Position numbers and translations under genes: made by a program. A stretch of DNA of 64,000 nucleotides from Temnothorax longispinosus (Eukaryota > Arthropoda > Insecta > Hymenoptera > Formicidae), in the NCBI RefSeq assembly GCF_030848805.1, contig NC_092358.1, positions 17,496,250 to 17,560,249 on the forward strand, in the 5' to 3' direction. Below the pieces are notes generated by a model that saw nothing but the letters and a program-made list of their open reading frames with translations, searched no databases and was not told the origin of the DNA. Positions 46,011 through 59,690 of the stretch are shown here, piece by piece (position 1 is the first letter of the stretch; every line of letters begins with the position of its first letter).

Positions 46011-49000
46011 CTACTTTATGAGATTTAGAGTCGAGTTAATAATGTAATATTGATGAGTTATCAACAGGAATTGATATTATTAATACAAAATGATAAGACT
46101 GTGTTGATCGATAGTTACAATATAATACATGACATGACATTAAAACTGACCAAGTGCATAATAATCCATATTGTTGATGCACTTGTTAAGTATGCTCCTA
46201 AATATAAGCAACAGTTTTCAATCAGTTCACAAGGTAATTTATATTTTATGTACTCGGATTTGGGTTGCTTGATAAAGTACATTGAAAGTCGCCCAGCTCT
46301 TGTTTTTTTAGGATGAGTTGAAGAGATTATCGTCATTAGGAGACATTTCCAGATTGTTCAGTGTTTTTATATCCACGGAGTTCTTACAGAAATGATATCA
46401 AAGATGGAATATTATTGCACTTTAACGCGTTATGGATCATAAGCACGTTGTCAGGAAAATCAATAAGAATTGGACGAGGAAGCCAGGAGGAAACGTGGGA
46501 GTGAGAGTCAACGACGCGCGACAAGCATGGAAGGTAGTACGAAATGAAGGGGGTCGAAGGTGGACGAGGCAATTTCTTATTCAATCCGCTGAGAGAACGG
46601 CTCGACATTCCTTATTTCATCGACACGCCGGTTTAGCTTCGTATTTTATTGATTTTTCTACATCAAATATTAAGTAATACTTTATTAGCGCTTTTTTCTA
46701 GATATGCATATTGTAGAGACACGTCGTACAAGCGTGTACGAAAAATATGGCTTAAAATTAAACTAGGAATGATTAGCAAACAATTAGTTCAACACACTTT
46801 GCCCTCCAGGAAACATTGTAGAGTCCATGTTGACACATTGATCTAATCACGTCGATTGTGCTGCGCCCGACGATGCTCGGCGAAAGAATTTCCCGGAAGG
46901 GATTTAAATTACTCGCAGAAATTGCATCGTGCGGCTCGTATCGGGGGTGGTTGTTGGGAGAACACTTGACTGTAAGTTTCGTGGTGTGCCCATCCTAATT
47001 GGTTTTCCGTGTATACGTTCCCGGCGTAGGTTTCTCGACGATCCCAGCAGACAACGCGAGCAAGGAGCGCGAGAGTATCGTGCTTATTCATTCGGCTATG
47101 TGGAATTGCGGGCACAGGACCGCTTGACAATAACGACTACGATGTTGGGCACACGTGACAAATCGCCCCGAACGGTCCAATCTTGCGTCACGTCTGTAGA
47201 TTAGAATGTCAGACCCTATACAATACGACTAATGCTCAAGCAGTCTCAATTGAATTTTTGGATTGTATAAATTATTGATGGTTCATACGATTTCGGTGGT
47301 ATAATAGAATCGGAGAAAGGAATATTCATACGAAGTGTTTTTACCAGAAAAATACATTAATTCCATCTTCGTTTTAATACGCTGATATAAAACACTTTGC
47401 ATTTATACACATTTTTCCTTTTTGCATCAAATTATCTCAAAATAGAGCATTTTTTTCATCTGTGGCATCATCATTCTCTTATTTTATTTTATTAATTCAC
47501 CTAATATTTTACTGTCCTGCGAGGCGACGTGAGATAGAGGAACGTGATTTAATCAAAGAGAGTGCATAATACGAAATAGCTGAAATCATAAACCATCGAG
47601 AATGATTATAGATTGCGCGATCTCGCGAAAAGCTTTCTCATGCTAGTGGTTTACTTCCTATCGGAAGCGGAAATGGAGATTCGCAGTCGGCTTCGCAGTC
47701 GGCTTGCGCGCACCAAACGAGAATTGCTCGAAGTCGTAAAGTGACCCTCGGCTATGATCGATGTGTCGGCTTGACGGCCTCATATCGCAACGAAGCGAAT
47801 ATTGCCTATTCAGCGTTGCGAGAAGAAGTTTCATTCGCGGATCCGAAAATCTTGTTAGGTCCGAGAAGACAACGGACAGCCCAATTTTTATGTCTCCGTG
47901 TAAACAATAAGGACACAATAAATTGCGATCGTAAGAAATCGGGAATATTTCTCGACAGGTTTATACTTATTTTATATTTGTTATGTTTGTTATCGTACAA
48001 TCATTTATTTCCAAATCACATTATTATCCCTTTAATTTCAAGAAATTACAAATGCTTTGTAAAATTTATCACTGACGCTCATTACTCCTCCACGAATTAT
48101 TTTACGATGTAACAAGTATTGATTCTACAGGCGTTACGAAATACATTCGGTAATATCATTTCGATAAAAATGAATATTTGTATCTTCATCGGGGTGCAAC
48201 AGGGTGATTACCATTGCGAATTTTAACGGACCGCTTTGCTCACTTCTCTATTAGAATTACTCCATGCACTTTGCAAAGAGAACTAAGATTCCATCGCACA
48301 TCAGGATTTAATGGCGAATAAGTACTGCTCGAGAACTAGCGGAATCCATTAGGAGTCGTGCCGGGCTTTGTGGACGAAGGAAAAAGGGGTACTGAGAAAC
48401 GGGGTTAGACGGACGAAAGATATATGAATAGCTTTATGTGAATTTGATGTTTTAATAATTTCCGATCTGCAGCGGCGTAAAGCCGCTGTAACTTTCGTCT
48501 CACGGAAGCAGCGGATAGCGCAAACGAATGGGAAATTGGCGGGTAATGAGTTTTAGATGAAGCTTCGAGACTCGAGGGTAGCTATCGATTATCAATGTAT
48601 GTGTAACGACTGTAAAGTGCTCTTTTGGGAAAAGTCTTTTCCATGTTGCTCTTTTTTTTTATTAAAAGAGTATCCGATAATACGAGGAACTTTCTAGTTT
48701 AAATAGGTTTACTTGTAAAGTTTTCAGTCCAGTGGCCATAATGTTATTTATTAATAGATTTTTAATCTGGTTACAAATAACATCTTTATGATTTTGCGTG
48801 GTAATTCTAATTATAAGTACAAAAGACTAGCCGGGACGTACAGTTTGACATTAGATATACTATGGAAGTACACGTAGCAAGTTAATTTAATAAATAAACG
48901 ATGACCGTTCTTGAATTCTTCTTGAATTTGAAGAGAAGTTTTAATAGATATTGTTAATTTGCGCATCAAAACAGGGTTGTGAAATTTGTAATTATAAAAA

Positions 49001-49039
49001 ATGCAAGTAATAATTACCTTTGGAATTGTAATGAGAAAA
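46011..49039. other. Non-coding stretch
   Basis: No gene recognised. CpG-richer patches (about 46850-47200 and 47640-47900) keep short frames open on both strands. A small perfect hairpin (CAGCGGCGTAAAGCCGCTG) lies near 48471. Confidence 0.4.
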
Positions 49040-49350
49040 ATTTGAGTTTAATTACAATTTTAAAAAGTATTTGCAATTAAACTGAACACAAATACATTTT
49101 CTAATGTGATTACACTTTGACTTTAATTACAAATCTGAAAAATATTTATACTTCATCTCGATTTCAATTACGATTCTAAAAAGTATTTGTATTTATTCTC
49201 GACATCAATTACAATTCTATAAAGTATTTGTATTTAATCTAGACTTCAGTTATAATTTCAAAAAATAATTTATATATTTTAATTTGATTTTAATTGCAAT
49301 TCCACAAAGTATTTGTATTTAAACTCGACTTTAAATAAAATTGTAAAAAG
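49040..49350. repeat. Degenerate tandem repeat, roughly 55-60 bp unit
   Basis: Five to six diverged units share TTAATTACAATT.TAAAAAGT, ATTTGTATTTA and TCTCGACTT. Old AT-rich minisatellite. Confidence 0.65.
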
Positions 49351-49398
49351 TAATTAGTAATTATAGATAAGAATTCAATTTTACAAAAATATTTAATA

Positions 49399-49419
49399 GA
49401 GCCCGCTTCGCGCGGGCTC
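49399..49419. mobile_element. GC-rich hairpin, possible Helitron-like end
   Basis: GAGCCCGC-TTCGC-GCGGGCTC, an 8-bp perfect stem in AT-rich DNA. Similar hairpins mark Helitron 3' ends, but no CTRR follows at the proper place on either strand. Confidence 0.3.
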
Positions 49420-50128
49420 AAAATCTATTCCCCTCTCCCCAAACTCACTCATTAATTAAGAGCACCTTTGACATTCTTTCTCCTCAAATTCTAACCTACA
49501 TCTCTTCGAATTCTTTTTTAAAAAATAAAAAATAATAGATAATATTATAGATGCAGATTAGCATATTGTCAAATATTTCAAAAATGTATATATATATATA
49601 TAATCCCTTATATTAAAGTTTTTAAATTTTATTTTTGCTCGCGCCTCGCGCGTTTTTACCCTCCGTTGACCCGTCATTATTAACTCTCTTTCATTTTCTT
49701 CCATTTTATTTTCTCTTTTCAAAATCATCAAAAAATTAGAAAGATTTTGGCACCGGTTTCAAGAAAATCAATTCTTAATGAAAAATTATCCATTAATAAA
49801 AAATTAAACTTATTCTCTAAAAATTAAAAAAATTTTGACACACGACTCCTATTTCATATATAATTCTTTAAGATTTTGTCAATTAATTCCCAAAAAATTG
49901 GAAAAATTTTGTAACCGGTTCCCAAAAAAATCGGTAACGAAAAATTATACACTTTATGGCAATCCCCGGGAAATTTTACCTCTGTTTCATATGTAATTCT
50001 TTATGATTCGGTCAATTAATTCCCGAAAAATTGAAAAAATTTCGTAACCGGTTTCCCAAATCGGTAACAAAAAATTATACATTTTATAGCAAACCCCAGG
50101 AAATTCTACCTTTATCTATACTAGTCTA

Positions 50129-50810
50129 TACTATTATTATAAAGCAACAGGGTTTGCATTTTTTTTGTTCGCTATGATCTCGGAAACCAATGGACCGAAT
50201 TTTTACCAAACGTATATGAAATAGGGGTAGAATTTCCCGGGGAGTGCTATAGGGTGTATAGTTTTTCGTTACCGATCTTCTGGAAACCGGTTTTTCTAAT
50301 TTCTTCAATTTTTCGGTAAATAATTGACGGAATTTCAAAGAATTGTATATAAAACAGGGGTTGAATTTTCCGGGGAGTGCCATAAAGTGTATAATTTTTT
50401 GTTACCGATCTCTTTGGAAGCCGGTACTAAAATTTTTGAAATTAAAAATCATTTGACCGAATTTTTATTAAATTTCATATACTTTTAATATCGATTTTTT
50501 TGGAAACCGGTATCAGAAGTTTTTCGAATTAAAAACCATTTGACCGAATTTTTATTAAAAGCATATGAAATAGGGGTAGAATTTCCCGGGGAGTGTAGAG
50601 GTAGAGTGTATAGTTTTTTTTACCGATTTTCTGGAAACCGGTTTTTTTAATTTTTCTAATTTTTCGAGAAATAATTGACCGAATTTTTACTAAAAGTATA
50701 TGAAATAGGGGTAGAATTTCCCAGGGAGAACTATAAAGTGCATAATTTTTTGTTACCGAGATCATAGCAAATAAAAAAAGGGTACAAACTGTTTTTTTAT
50801 TATAATAGTA
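50129..50810. mobile_element. Inverted-repeat unit within the minisatellite block
   Basis: TACTATTATTATAAAGCAAC and GTTCGCTATGATCTCGG at the left are mirrored at the right by CCGAGATCATAGCAAAT and TTTTTTATTATAATAGTA. The interior is made of the same array units. Confidence 0.6.
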
Positions 50811-51186
50811 AAGAATTTTACATAAAACAAGAATAGAAGTTTCGAGACTAAATAAGTTGTTAAATTCACATGTTAAATATTAATTAATTAATCAATATCG
50901 AAAGTCGCTTTCGGAAAATAATTGATCGAATCTTCTGTGGTGTTATTTTTTGACCCGGTATTTATTCTTTTTGAATAGAGAATAAATAAGTTGTTAAATT
51001 CAAATATTAAATAAAACAGGGGTAGAATTTTCGAGACTAAATTGTTAAATGTTAATCAATTAATCAATATCGAAAGTCGCTTTCGGAAAATAATTGATCA
51101 AATCTTCCTTTGGTGTTATTTTTTGACCCGGTATTTATTCTTTTTGAGTAAATAATAAATAAGTTGTTAAATTCACATATTAAATA

Positions 51187-51213
51187 TTAGCTGGTGTCCC
51201 GGGCTTCGCCCGG

Positions 51214-51215
<2 letters not shown>
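51187..51215 (-). mobile_element. Helitron-type 3' terminus (minus strand)
   Basis: Minus strand: hairpin TCCCGGGCGAAGCCCGGGA, then CACCAG and CTAA followed by T. This matches the pattern hairpin, short spacer, CTRR, insertion before T. Confidence 0.5.

Positions 51216-51302
<87 letters not shown>
51212..51302. repeat. GA dinucleotide microsatellite
   Basis: About 45 GA units starting at the end of the hairpin CCCGGGCTTCGCCCGGG; parallels the GA tract at 22708. Confidence 0.95.
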
Positions 51303-51305
<3 letters not shown>

Positions 51306-52945
51306 ATTTGCGTGTCTTAATACACATGTTCTCCGGGGCGAACCCGGCGGGGCATGCTAATTTCATATACAATTCTTTGAAATTCGATCAATTAACTCCC
51401 GAGAAATTTGAAAATTTTGTAACCGGTTTCCACAAAAATCGGTAACAAAAAATTATGTATAAAAATTATCCATAAAAAAAAATTCAGCTTGATATCTCAA
51501 AATTTACGAAAATTGGAGCAGAAATCGGAAACCCCTTTATTATTAACAATTTTTCTATAAACTCATCGTAGCCATCCTCAAAAGATTAAAAATTTTTAAA
51601 ACCGGTTTTCAAAAAATTGATTATGAAAAATTATACACATTTTTGCCATCCCCGAAAAATTAGAAAAATTTGGGCATTGTTTTTAAGAAAGTAACGAAAA
51701 ATTATCTCTAAAAAAATTCAGCTAATATCTCAAAATTTGAGGAAATTAGAACAATCACGTATATTTTTTAAACAAAAATCAGAAACCCCTTTAGAAAAAT
51801 TGGAAAAACTTCGTAACCGGTTTCAAAAAAATTAATTCATTAATGAAAAATTATCCATTAATAAAAAATTAAACTTTTCCTCCAAAAATTAAAAAAATTT
51901 TGACACAACTATTTCATATATATAATTTTTTAAGATATTTTGGTCAATTAATTCCCGAAAAATTGGAAAAAATTTGTAACCGGTTCCCAAAAAAATCGGT
52001 AACAAAAAATTGTACATTTTATAGCAATTCCGGGGAAATTCTACCTTTATTTCATATGTAATTTTTTAAGATTTAATTATTTCCCGAAAAATTGGAAAAA
52101 TTTTGTAACTTGTTTTCAAAAAGATCGGTAACGAAAAATAATACACTTTATAGCACTCCCCAGAAAATTCTACCTCTACTTCATATACAATTGTTTGAGA
52201 TTCGGTCAATTAATTTCAGAAAAATTTGAAAATTTTCTGATACCGATTTCCCCAAAGATTGGTAACGAAAAATTATACATTTTATGGCAATCCCCGGGAA
52301 ATTCTACCCCTATTTCATATAATTTTTTAAAATTCGGTTAATTAATTTCCGAAAAATTTGAAAAATTTTGTAACCGGTTTCCAAAACGATCGGTAACGAA
52401 AAATTATACACTTTAGGTATAGCACTCCCCGGAAAATTCTACCTCTACTTCATATACAATTGTTTGAGATTCGGTCAATTAATTTCCGAAAAATTTGAAA
52501 ATTTTCTGATACCGATTTCCCCAAAGATTGGTAACAAAAAATTATACATTTTATGGCAATCCCCGGGAAATTCTACCCCTACTTCATATAATTTTTTAAA
52601 ATTCGGTCAATTAATTTCCGAAAAATTTGAAAAATTTTGTAACCGGTTTCCAAAACGATCGGTAACGAAAAATTATACACTTTAGATATAGCACTCCCCG
52701 GAAAATTCTATTTCTATTTCATATATAATTCTTTTTTAAATTCGGTCGATTATTTCCCAAAAAATTAGAAAAATTAGAAAACTCGGTTTCCAGAAAATCG
52801 GTAACGAAAAACTATATACTTTATGGCACTCTCCGGGAAATTCTACCCCTACTTCGTATATTTTTCGTAAAAATTCGGTCCACTAACGAATAAGTAGTTC
52901 GCGGTCAGACATACAGACGACGGTACTTTTATATACAGATTTACA

Positions 52946-55900
52946 ATTGTTGCACTAATTTCTTCTATTAGTAAGTCTCATTTATACAATATGAATAATT
53001 TTTATTTATGCAGTTTGAACTTATATCCGAATATATGCTAGAAAACTCTGCTCTTCTTTCAGCTTTATTTAAATCCGAGGTTAAACTTGATTTTTTCGAA
53101 GAGGGGTAGTAAGGAAGAGGTGCGTGAGGGAACGAATGTTTACTTTCTGTCTGCACATCCCGGTTTTCTACATTGGAAAATAGCAGGAGCTCGGCTATCA
53201 GACGACAACCCTCTGAAGGTATAGAATGTCGTCTTTGACATTATCCCTCGTCTTCATGGCGATGATTCTTAAACAAACTGACGCTAGTCGCGGCTTCTTT
53301 CGGTTTCTCGCGGCTTATATTTTGTCCTCTTCACTTTATATCTCAGTCGCGACTTCCGCAACTTTTCTTTTAACCCATTAAGCACCAGTCTTCATAAAGT
53401 GTACATAAATTTTCTTCGCAACTTGACTCACGAGAGAAAAGTTTATCAAGCGACATAAATACGATGCTTGCGCATTACTAAGAACTTCCGCAGAAAATGT
53501 ATAAATGTAAAAAAATATATATATAAAAAGGAATGGAGAGACAAATTGAAATAATATTTGGATTTTGTTACTTCTCAGCATCACATAGGTAATATAGTAT
53601 AACTTTAATGGACAAAAGATATCCCTTTGGACTCTTAGAATGTTTTAGATGCTCGACTTATGCGCCGCGTCCGAACGTTCTTGTATTAAATACTTTAAAA
53701 GATTTAATAATATTTTTGAAATATTTCAGAAATATTAAAATATTTGTAGAAGTATTTTTTTATACACAATTTGCAAAAAATATTATAAAATAAATTTGAT
53801 GATATTTAATTATAATCGTTACACATCTAAACGTGAATAATCAATATAAATTATAAATACTGCACGTTTATTTAATTTAAAATTGTTTTTTGAACGACGA
53901 AATTAGTATCGACGGCAGCAAAGGATCGTAAGATCAGAGCTTCTTCGATTTGTCGTGATCTCAGAAATCTACACTAAGCTGGCTGCCGCTCTCTATTGGA
54001 CTCTCGGAGACCATTTCTAGAAAGCCCTTTGGACTGGAATTTCGAAGAACTTACTCGGGTAAGGGCATTCCACTCCCTTTCGAGAGAAAGTTCGCGATAT
54101 TAGAGCGATGGAAAGTTCAATCGACAGATGTTCAGCCCTTCTCGTGTATGGCGCCCAACAGTTACATCCACTATTTTCTATGCCCGATATTCCGGTATAC
54201 GTAACGTTTTATAAAGCACAATTTGCGTTTTATGTTGCAAGAAATAGAAAGAAGTGTTTTATTTTATTTACATTTTGAAATTGATAAAAAGTTGTATTTC
54301 TATCAAGTTATACGAATATCGAATATCACAATGCATATAAACGCGTATTAAAAAATCGGCGGTATTGTACTTATTGTTAGTTGAAAAGTTGTATCATATA
54401 CATATTTATATTTTACACATATTTTACATATTTATTTATATAACAATTAAAGTTAAAGCATTAAAATATAAAGCTTATATCAAATACACTGAATTGAAGC
54501 GAAGAAGAAAGTAGTTACAAAAATAATAAGTTTAATTTTTAACGCGTGTTTGTAAAATTCAATACTTGTGTCTCATATTATTTGAAACCCAATTTTATAA
54601 AAAAAATTTTACTAAATTAAATGCTTTAAAATATGATCTCAAGTGCTGCTTTATATTAAAATCAAATTGCTAGGAATTAATATTTCGCTATTTTGAGATT
54701 TGTGCAAAATGCGAAAGTGTTGTTTTATTCGTACAAAATAATGGTATACGCTTTTAACGTGTTACAAACCGCTTGAGTTTGCAAGCATCCATATGATATT
54801 CTAATATGCACTTAATTAACCAATTTTTTTACCGAGCCGTGCTGGCGCTTCCTAGCTTTTTCGCAAGTATTCTTCGCAAGTATTCTTCGCAAGTGTCCTC
54901 TTAAATGTACCGCGTTTTAATAGGGAGTTAGCACCTATTAAAGACGCGTCAATTATAAACGCAAGTTTTGCACACAATAACTGTTTTTATGTCATATATA
55001 TCTGACATAAATAAAGTTAACATATTTCAATCAATTGTCTATAAAAAATTTTTTTAATTAACTAAATTATTTTTGTCTGAAGATTGAAGTTGATTTATAT
55101 ATATACTTATACAATTTAACAACAGTTTTTAATATCCTATGTTCTCGGAACTGATAGAGGATATCTGATGGAGGACGTTTGTGAGACAGCTTTTGACGAT
55201 ATCTCTAATTTACGCGGGATTATTATATAAATCTCGTAAACAAGTCAATGGTCATCAGTGACGAGAATTAAAAACGCGTTCTCATTTTTTTTATGACGTC
55301 TCTATGTCTAGCGCATGATGCTTTAATTAAAAATTAATTAAATTGGCTTCCCCTTTTCTTTTTGGGTCAACCAGCTTTGACCGGCACTCAATCTCATGTT
55401 TTTTTTTCTTCAATCAAAAACTAAAGTCTGCTACTCGCGATCAAAAATTCAGAAACTGAAATTAATGAATTCATGAAACGGAGAAATGTCGATTTTGAAG
55501 TATTTTGAACGAGAAAAGTTAAATTAATTTTAAATTAATACATAATTACACGCAAACCTGAATAGGAGTCGCAAATTGTAGACCGGAGCAATTTTTGCAA
55601 ACAGAATAGATATAATGGGCATGTTTCTCATTAGAGTTGCGGGACGGATAATTGGAAGCAAAAGGGGTTGAATGTCATGTGATTATTCTTCGTCGTATAA
55701 CATTTTCGCAGTCGTCGCGGAATGTCGGATTTCACGATCGCGAAATATACCTATCCTGAATTACCGAAGACGTTATCGAATTGCGGTCGACTTCTTACGA
55801 AAGAGATGAAAGCCGCACTCGCGGCTCTTTTTGGATCAAGTTTAATATCTAGAAGGGTTGGTTACCGGAGGGCGAAGGCCGCGGGGAAGCATAAAGAAAA

Positions 55901-58900
55901 AAGGTAAAACAGAAAAGAGATACGGATGAAAGTTAAGAGGGAGGAAGAGCTGCTGAGTGCAAAATAAAAGAGAGAGAGAAAGAGATACGAGACGTGCGCG
56001 CGAGGGACGTGATGTAAAAGATGGAGGTAGAACACATCGGGAATAATGTCATATCGATTTTCCGAGCCCTTTTTTCGCCCTGTCTGCGGCGTCGATGTCG
56101 AAGGGCGTCGATGTTCCGCAACTCGAGCGTTAAAAATTTTCAAGTTTATTATTACTTGCATGCGCGTTCGCATAAGTTGATTATCTCGATTCATTATCAA
56201 AAAGATAATATAGAAAATTATAGAATATATAAATCGCAAAATTTCGTGAAAATACACGCACAGAGCGCGTTAATTCTTAACAGTATATCTCATTTAAATT
56301 TATTAGTACTCCTCCAACGCGCTGAAACATTGCAGCTATTTAAATCTCGTCTCATATTTACAGGCGATTAAGACAGCCACTCCGAGCGCTAAATTCGCGA
56401 GAATACTAAATCGTAAGGTCACTGTGCTTTCCAAGATTGATTTACGCGGCTCTTAAAATAAACAGCTCGTATACCGTAGTACGAGGGCGATACATTATTT
56501 TATCGGACATTCCTTCCGCAAACAGCTGGCAGCCAATCGTGATCCCTATATATATAGAAATCCCAGCAGCGCGCGATTCGTACCGCAGATTAATTTTCGC
56601 CGATGGATTGGAACGCGACGTGCGGGAAGGTCGATGAGAAGAGCGTGCCTTTTGTCTCGCGGGCTATAGAATTTCCCGTATTTTTCCACAACAGCGAATA
56701 AAATGATCGGATCCCGTTATGGTGGCCTCGTGCACTTCTAACAATCTAATATCTTTCACCATCTCGCGTCACCCATCGATTTCCCCGGTATTTTCGCGTA
56801 ATCGCTTTTACGCTCATTTAACTTTACTCCATTCACTCGAGTCGCATTCGTGGACTGATGGCGCGTTGTACTTGCATCGCCTTTGCATTTTACATGTCAA
56901 ATGCGCTGTCGTTATCGCGTAAATTCCAGATAATTAGCTTGAGATATTCCCCTAACGCGGTATATGTGCACATTCTACTTGGAAGGAAGTATTAGGATCG
57001 TGGAAATACTCTCGGTGCGGCTTAATGTTACGTAAGAGTCACTTATTGCGCATCCCAATCGAGACATTGCTCCAGATCTGTATTGCTACAAAACATATAT
57101 CTCTTAACGAATTTAAAAACAAACTTTTTATACGGAAACTTTGAAAGAGAGTCGTAAGGTAACATGAATTTTTATTGCTTCTATAATCCAATAAGTTCTA
57201 TAACGCGCGACTTATTGGATTTTACAAAATCTGCATAAAGTCGGCTCTATGCATCCGTTCTATCGCCACGTTGACCTAAACCGCGTGCATATTTACAAAT
57301 GCATCGAGTCAATCGGATCTTGAATAACAAATAAAAACGTTGTAGAAATCCTCTTGATTTTTTGCAAAAATTACGGCTGCACGTTTTATATATAGGACCT
57401 GAAGAATTCGACGCCCGCGATATGACTTTCGTGTAATTTAATCTTAATTGTGTTACACGTAACGTAAATCCGACATATTCTTTCTGCCCCAGTAGCAGGT
57501 AGGTTTCCTCCCCTCAATACACTAAACACGCGTCACATACTTTCTTTCTTCTCGTATTTCCTTTCACATTTTACGTCTTCTCGAGTCCATGCAAAAATAA
57601 GAAGTATATATAATATTACGTACAAAATAAAAAAATCAATAAATTGAGCATAAGAAATTACGTAGATCTCTCGAAGTGGCAGTGTCAATTTTGAAAAATT
57701 GCCGGAGATTCTTATCTTTTTGCCCCTGATCCCTTCGATAACTTTCACGATAATCGCCATCAGATTTTCTGGGACGTACGATAGCATGAGGAATTATGCG
57801 CCTTCCAAAGAAACTTCATCGAGCTACCATGACGGTGACAAATTGTTCGATTTCAAGAGAGCTACGCGATTCCCACCCTTTAACTTTCCGTTTCTATCCG
57901 CTTCAGCCGTTTATCAGGAAACTTCAGATTTCGCTCTCTAATGGATTTATCTACTTTTCACATACCCTAATGCATTTATTTCACTCATCTAATTAACTTG
58001 AAAGCTCTATTGATAGACTTTTAATATCGATACTTCATTTATTTATAATTTCCCTCATGCATTTTAAGAGACTGAATTTGTGAAATATTAAAAATTACCT
58101 AAGTATAATTTATCATTAAAAAGTAATTTTATTCTAAAGATATAGAATTTACACAAATTGATACACAATTGTAACTTGTTTATTGTACGTATAAAATAAG
58201 TTTTATCCTCTGTAAAAGAAGTTTTACTCAGAAACATTTCTTTTAATTTTTATTTCAATATATATATATATATTACTTAATATACATTAACACAATTTTG
58301 AATGCAATATATAAAGAACAAATAATTAAACCTTATATATATTTTTTTGTAAGATGATCCCAAGCATTGTAATAAAATATTTTTAATATTTCGAATGATC
58401 GTTGACATGCGAGTGACTAGAAATGGGATTTTTTATTCTGGGATGAGATTGGAGTCCGCTTGCCGTTTCCACGAATATCCAAGAAATTTTAGAAAATGGC
58501 ACGATTTACTTCAGAAATGAAACACTCGGAGTCCTGCCGCGTCCTGACGAAGCAGAGTCAGGATGGAATCGACTCGAGTGTATCGAAGGATTACATACAC
58601 GGGTAGATATCTCAATTTCCCAATCTCGAATATCGCCGAAATAAAGGCGCAGTTTTCCTTTGTCACTTCTGTCTTCTGTCCATCTGGAGCAGACCTAAAA
58701 GAACGAGCGAACTAAAGTATAAGATTGGAATTTGAAATTAATTAGAAGTCCTTCTTGAAAAAATTGGAGGGTTTTAAACATTCGATCGATCATACATTTT
58801 ATGACAATAATCTTGAAATACAAACGAGCACATAAATTGAAGAAGAAGAAATTATCACCGTTTATAAAAAGCAATTTTAAAATCTTCAATATGAAATTTA

Positions 58901-59510
58901 CCAAAGAAATATTACAATTAAGTATGTCTTTATATTCTTGAAACGTATTGTATTACAATTACATTTATTTTTATAATTTGCTTTTAAATGTCTGACTAAA
59001 CAAGGTTAAAGGAGGAGTAAGTTGAATCCAATTACCAATGGGAGGTGGATAACTAAACAGACGTTCTTTCCCTTTATAAATTCTATTCCCCTGGGTTTAA
59101 TTAAAGAATTACGTAAATCAATATTTAAATTAGACAAATTATTCAGATCATCTTTGCCTTTTCTCTGATATATTAGTCTACACGTTGAATAAAAAAGTAC
59201 TGCTTTTTTTTAAGTAATTTGTCAAAAAAAATTTAAAAAAAAATTAAATTATATATTTTATAAAAAACTTTTTACAAACACTCGTATATTCTTTTATTCA
59301 TTTCTTGACATTCAAATGAAGGCATAATCGCGAATCTGACATCTAATATTTTCTACAGTTTTCAATAAATATAATGGTTTTATCGACTTGTTTGTTAATT
59401 GGAAATATCAACCATATTTCAACAACAGATACAAGAAAAGAGGACAGTCAATCTATAGTACCACTATAATCAGTTACATTATAGTTACAATATTAGTTTC
59501 AGTACTGTCT
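52946..59510. other. Long non-coding stretch
   Basis: No gene recognised. CpG-richer patches (about 53940-54180, 55700-56120, 56500-56900) resemble possible regulatory sequence. Frames such as 56021-56371 and 57699-57941 have no domain features. Confidence 0.4.
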
Positions 59511-59690
59511 GTAGATGTTTTCCTTATTGTTACTTTTTGTCTGCAAGTGCTGTTTTCGAAGTACTTTAATTCTTGCAAATTAGATGTTTTCCTTACTGTT
59601 ACTTTTTGTCTGCAAGTGCTGTTTTAACATTTTGTTAGTACTTTAATTCTTACAAATTATATGCTTTTCTTAGTGTTATTTTAAAAATAA
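59511..59690. repeat. Tandem repeat, about 70-bp unit, two to three copies
   Basis: TAGATGTTTTCCTTA(T/C)TGTT and TGTCTGCAAGTGCTGTTTT occur twice with a 69-bp period. A third, diverged copy starts near 59658. Each unit ends GTACTTTAATTCTT(G/A)CAAAT. Confidence 0.8.

Larger units (their letters stand above)
49850..52940 (-). mobile_element. Helitron-like element(s) with minisatellite core, copy 2
   Basis: On the minus strand the right end begins TCTGTATATAAAAGTACCG, then GTCTGTATGTCTGACCGCG and GTGGACCGAATTTTTACG, matching the start of copy 1 at 20239. About ten or more units with GGTAGAATTTCCCGGGGA, GTTACCGAT and AACCGGT follow toward lower coordinates, in mixed orientation near 50100-50800. 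The block is composite: it contains a separate inverted-repeat unit (50129-50810) and a hairpin end (51187-51215). No ORF for Rep/helicase. Confidence 0.5.

Noticed and set aside
48471..48489. GC-rich hairpin resembling a bacterial terminator
   Set aside because: There is no bacterial transcription unit; a short perfect stem in eukaryotic intergenic DNA is not informative.
55722..55907. Plus frame starting MSDFTIAKYTYPELPKTL
   Set aside because: Looks mildly protein-like, but it is only 61 codons with no splice sites or recognised family; not enough to call a gene.
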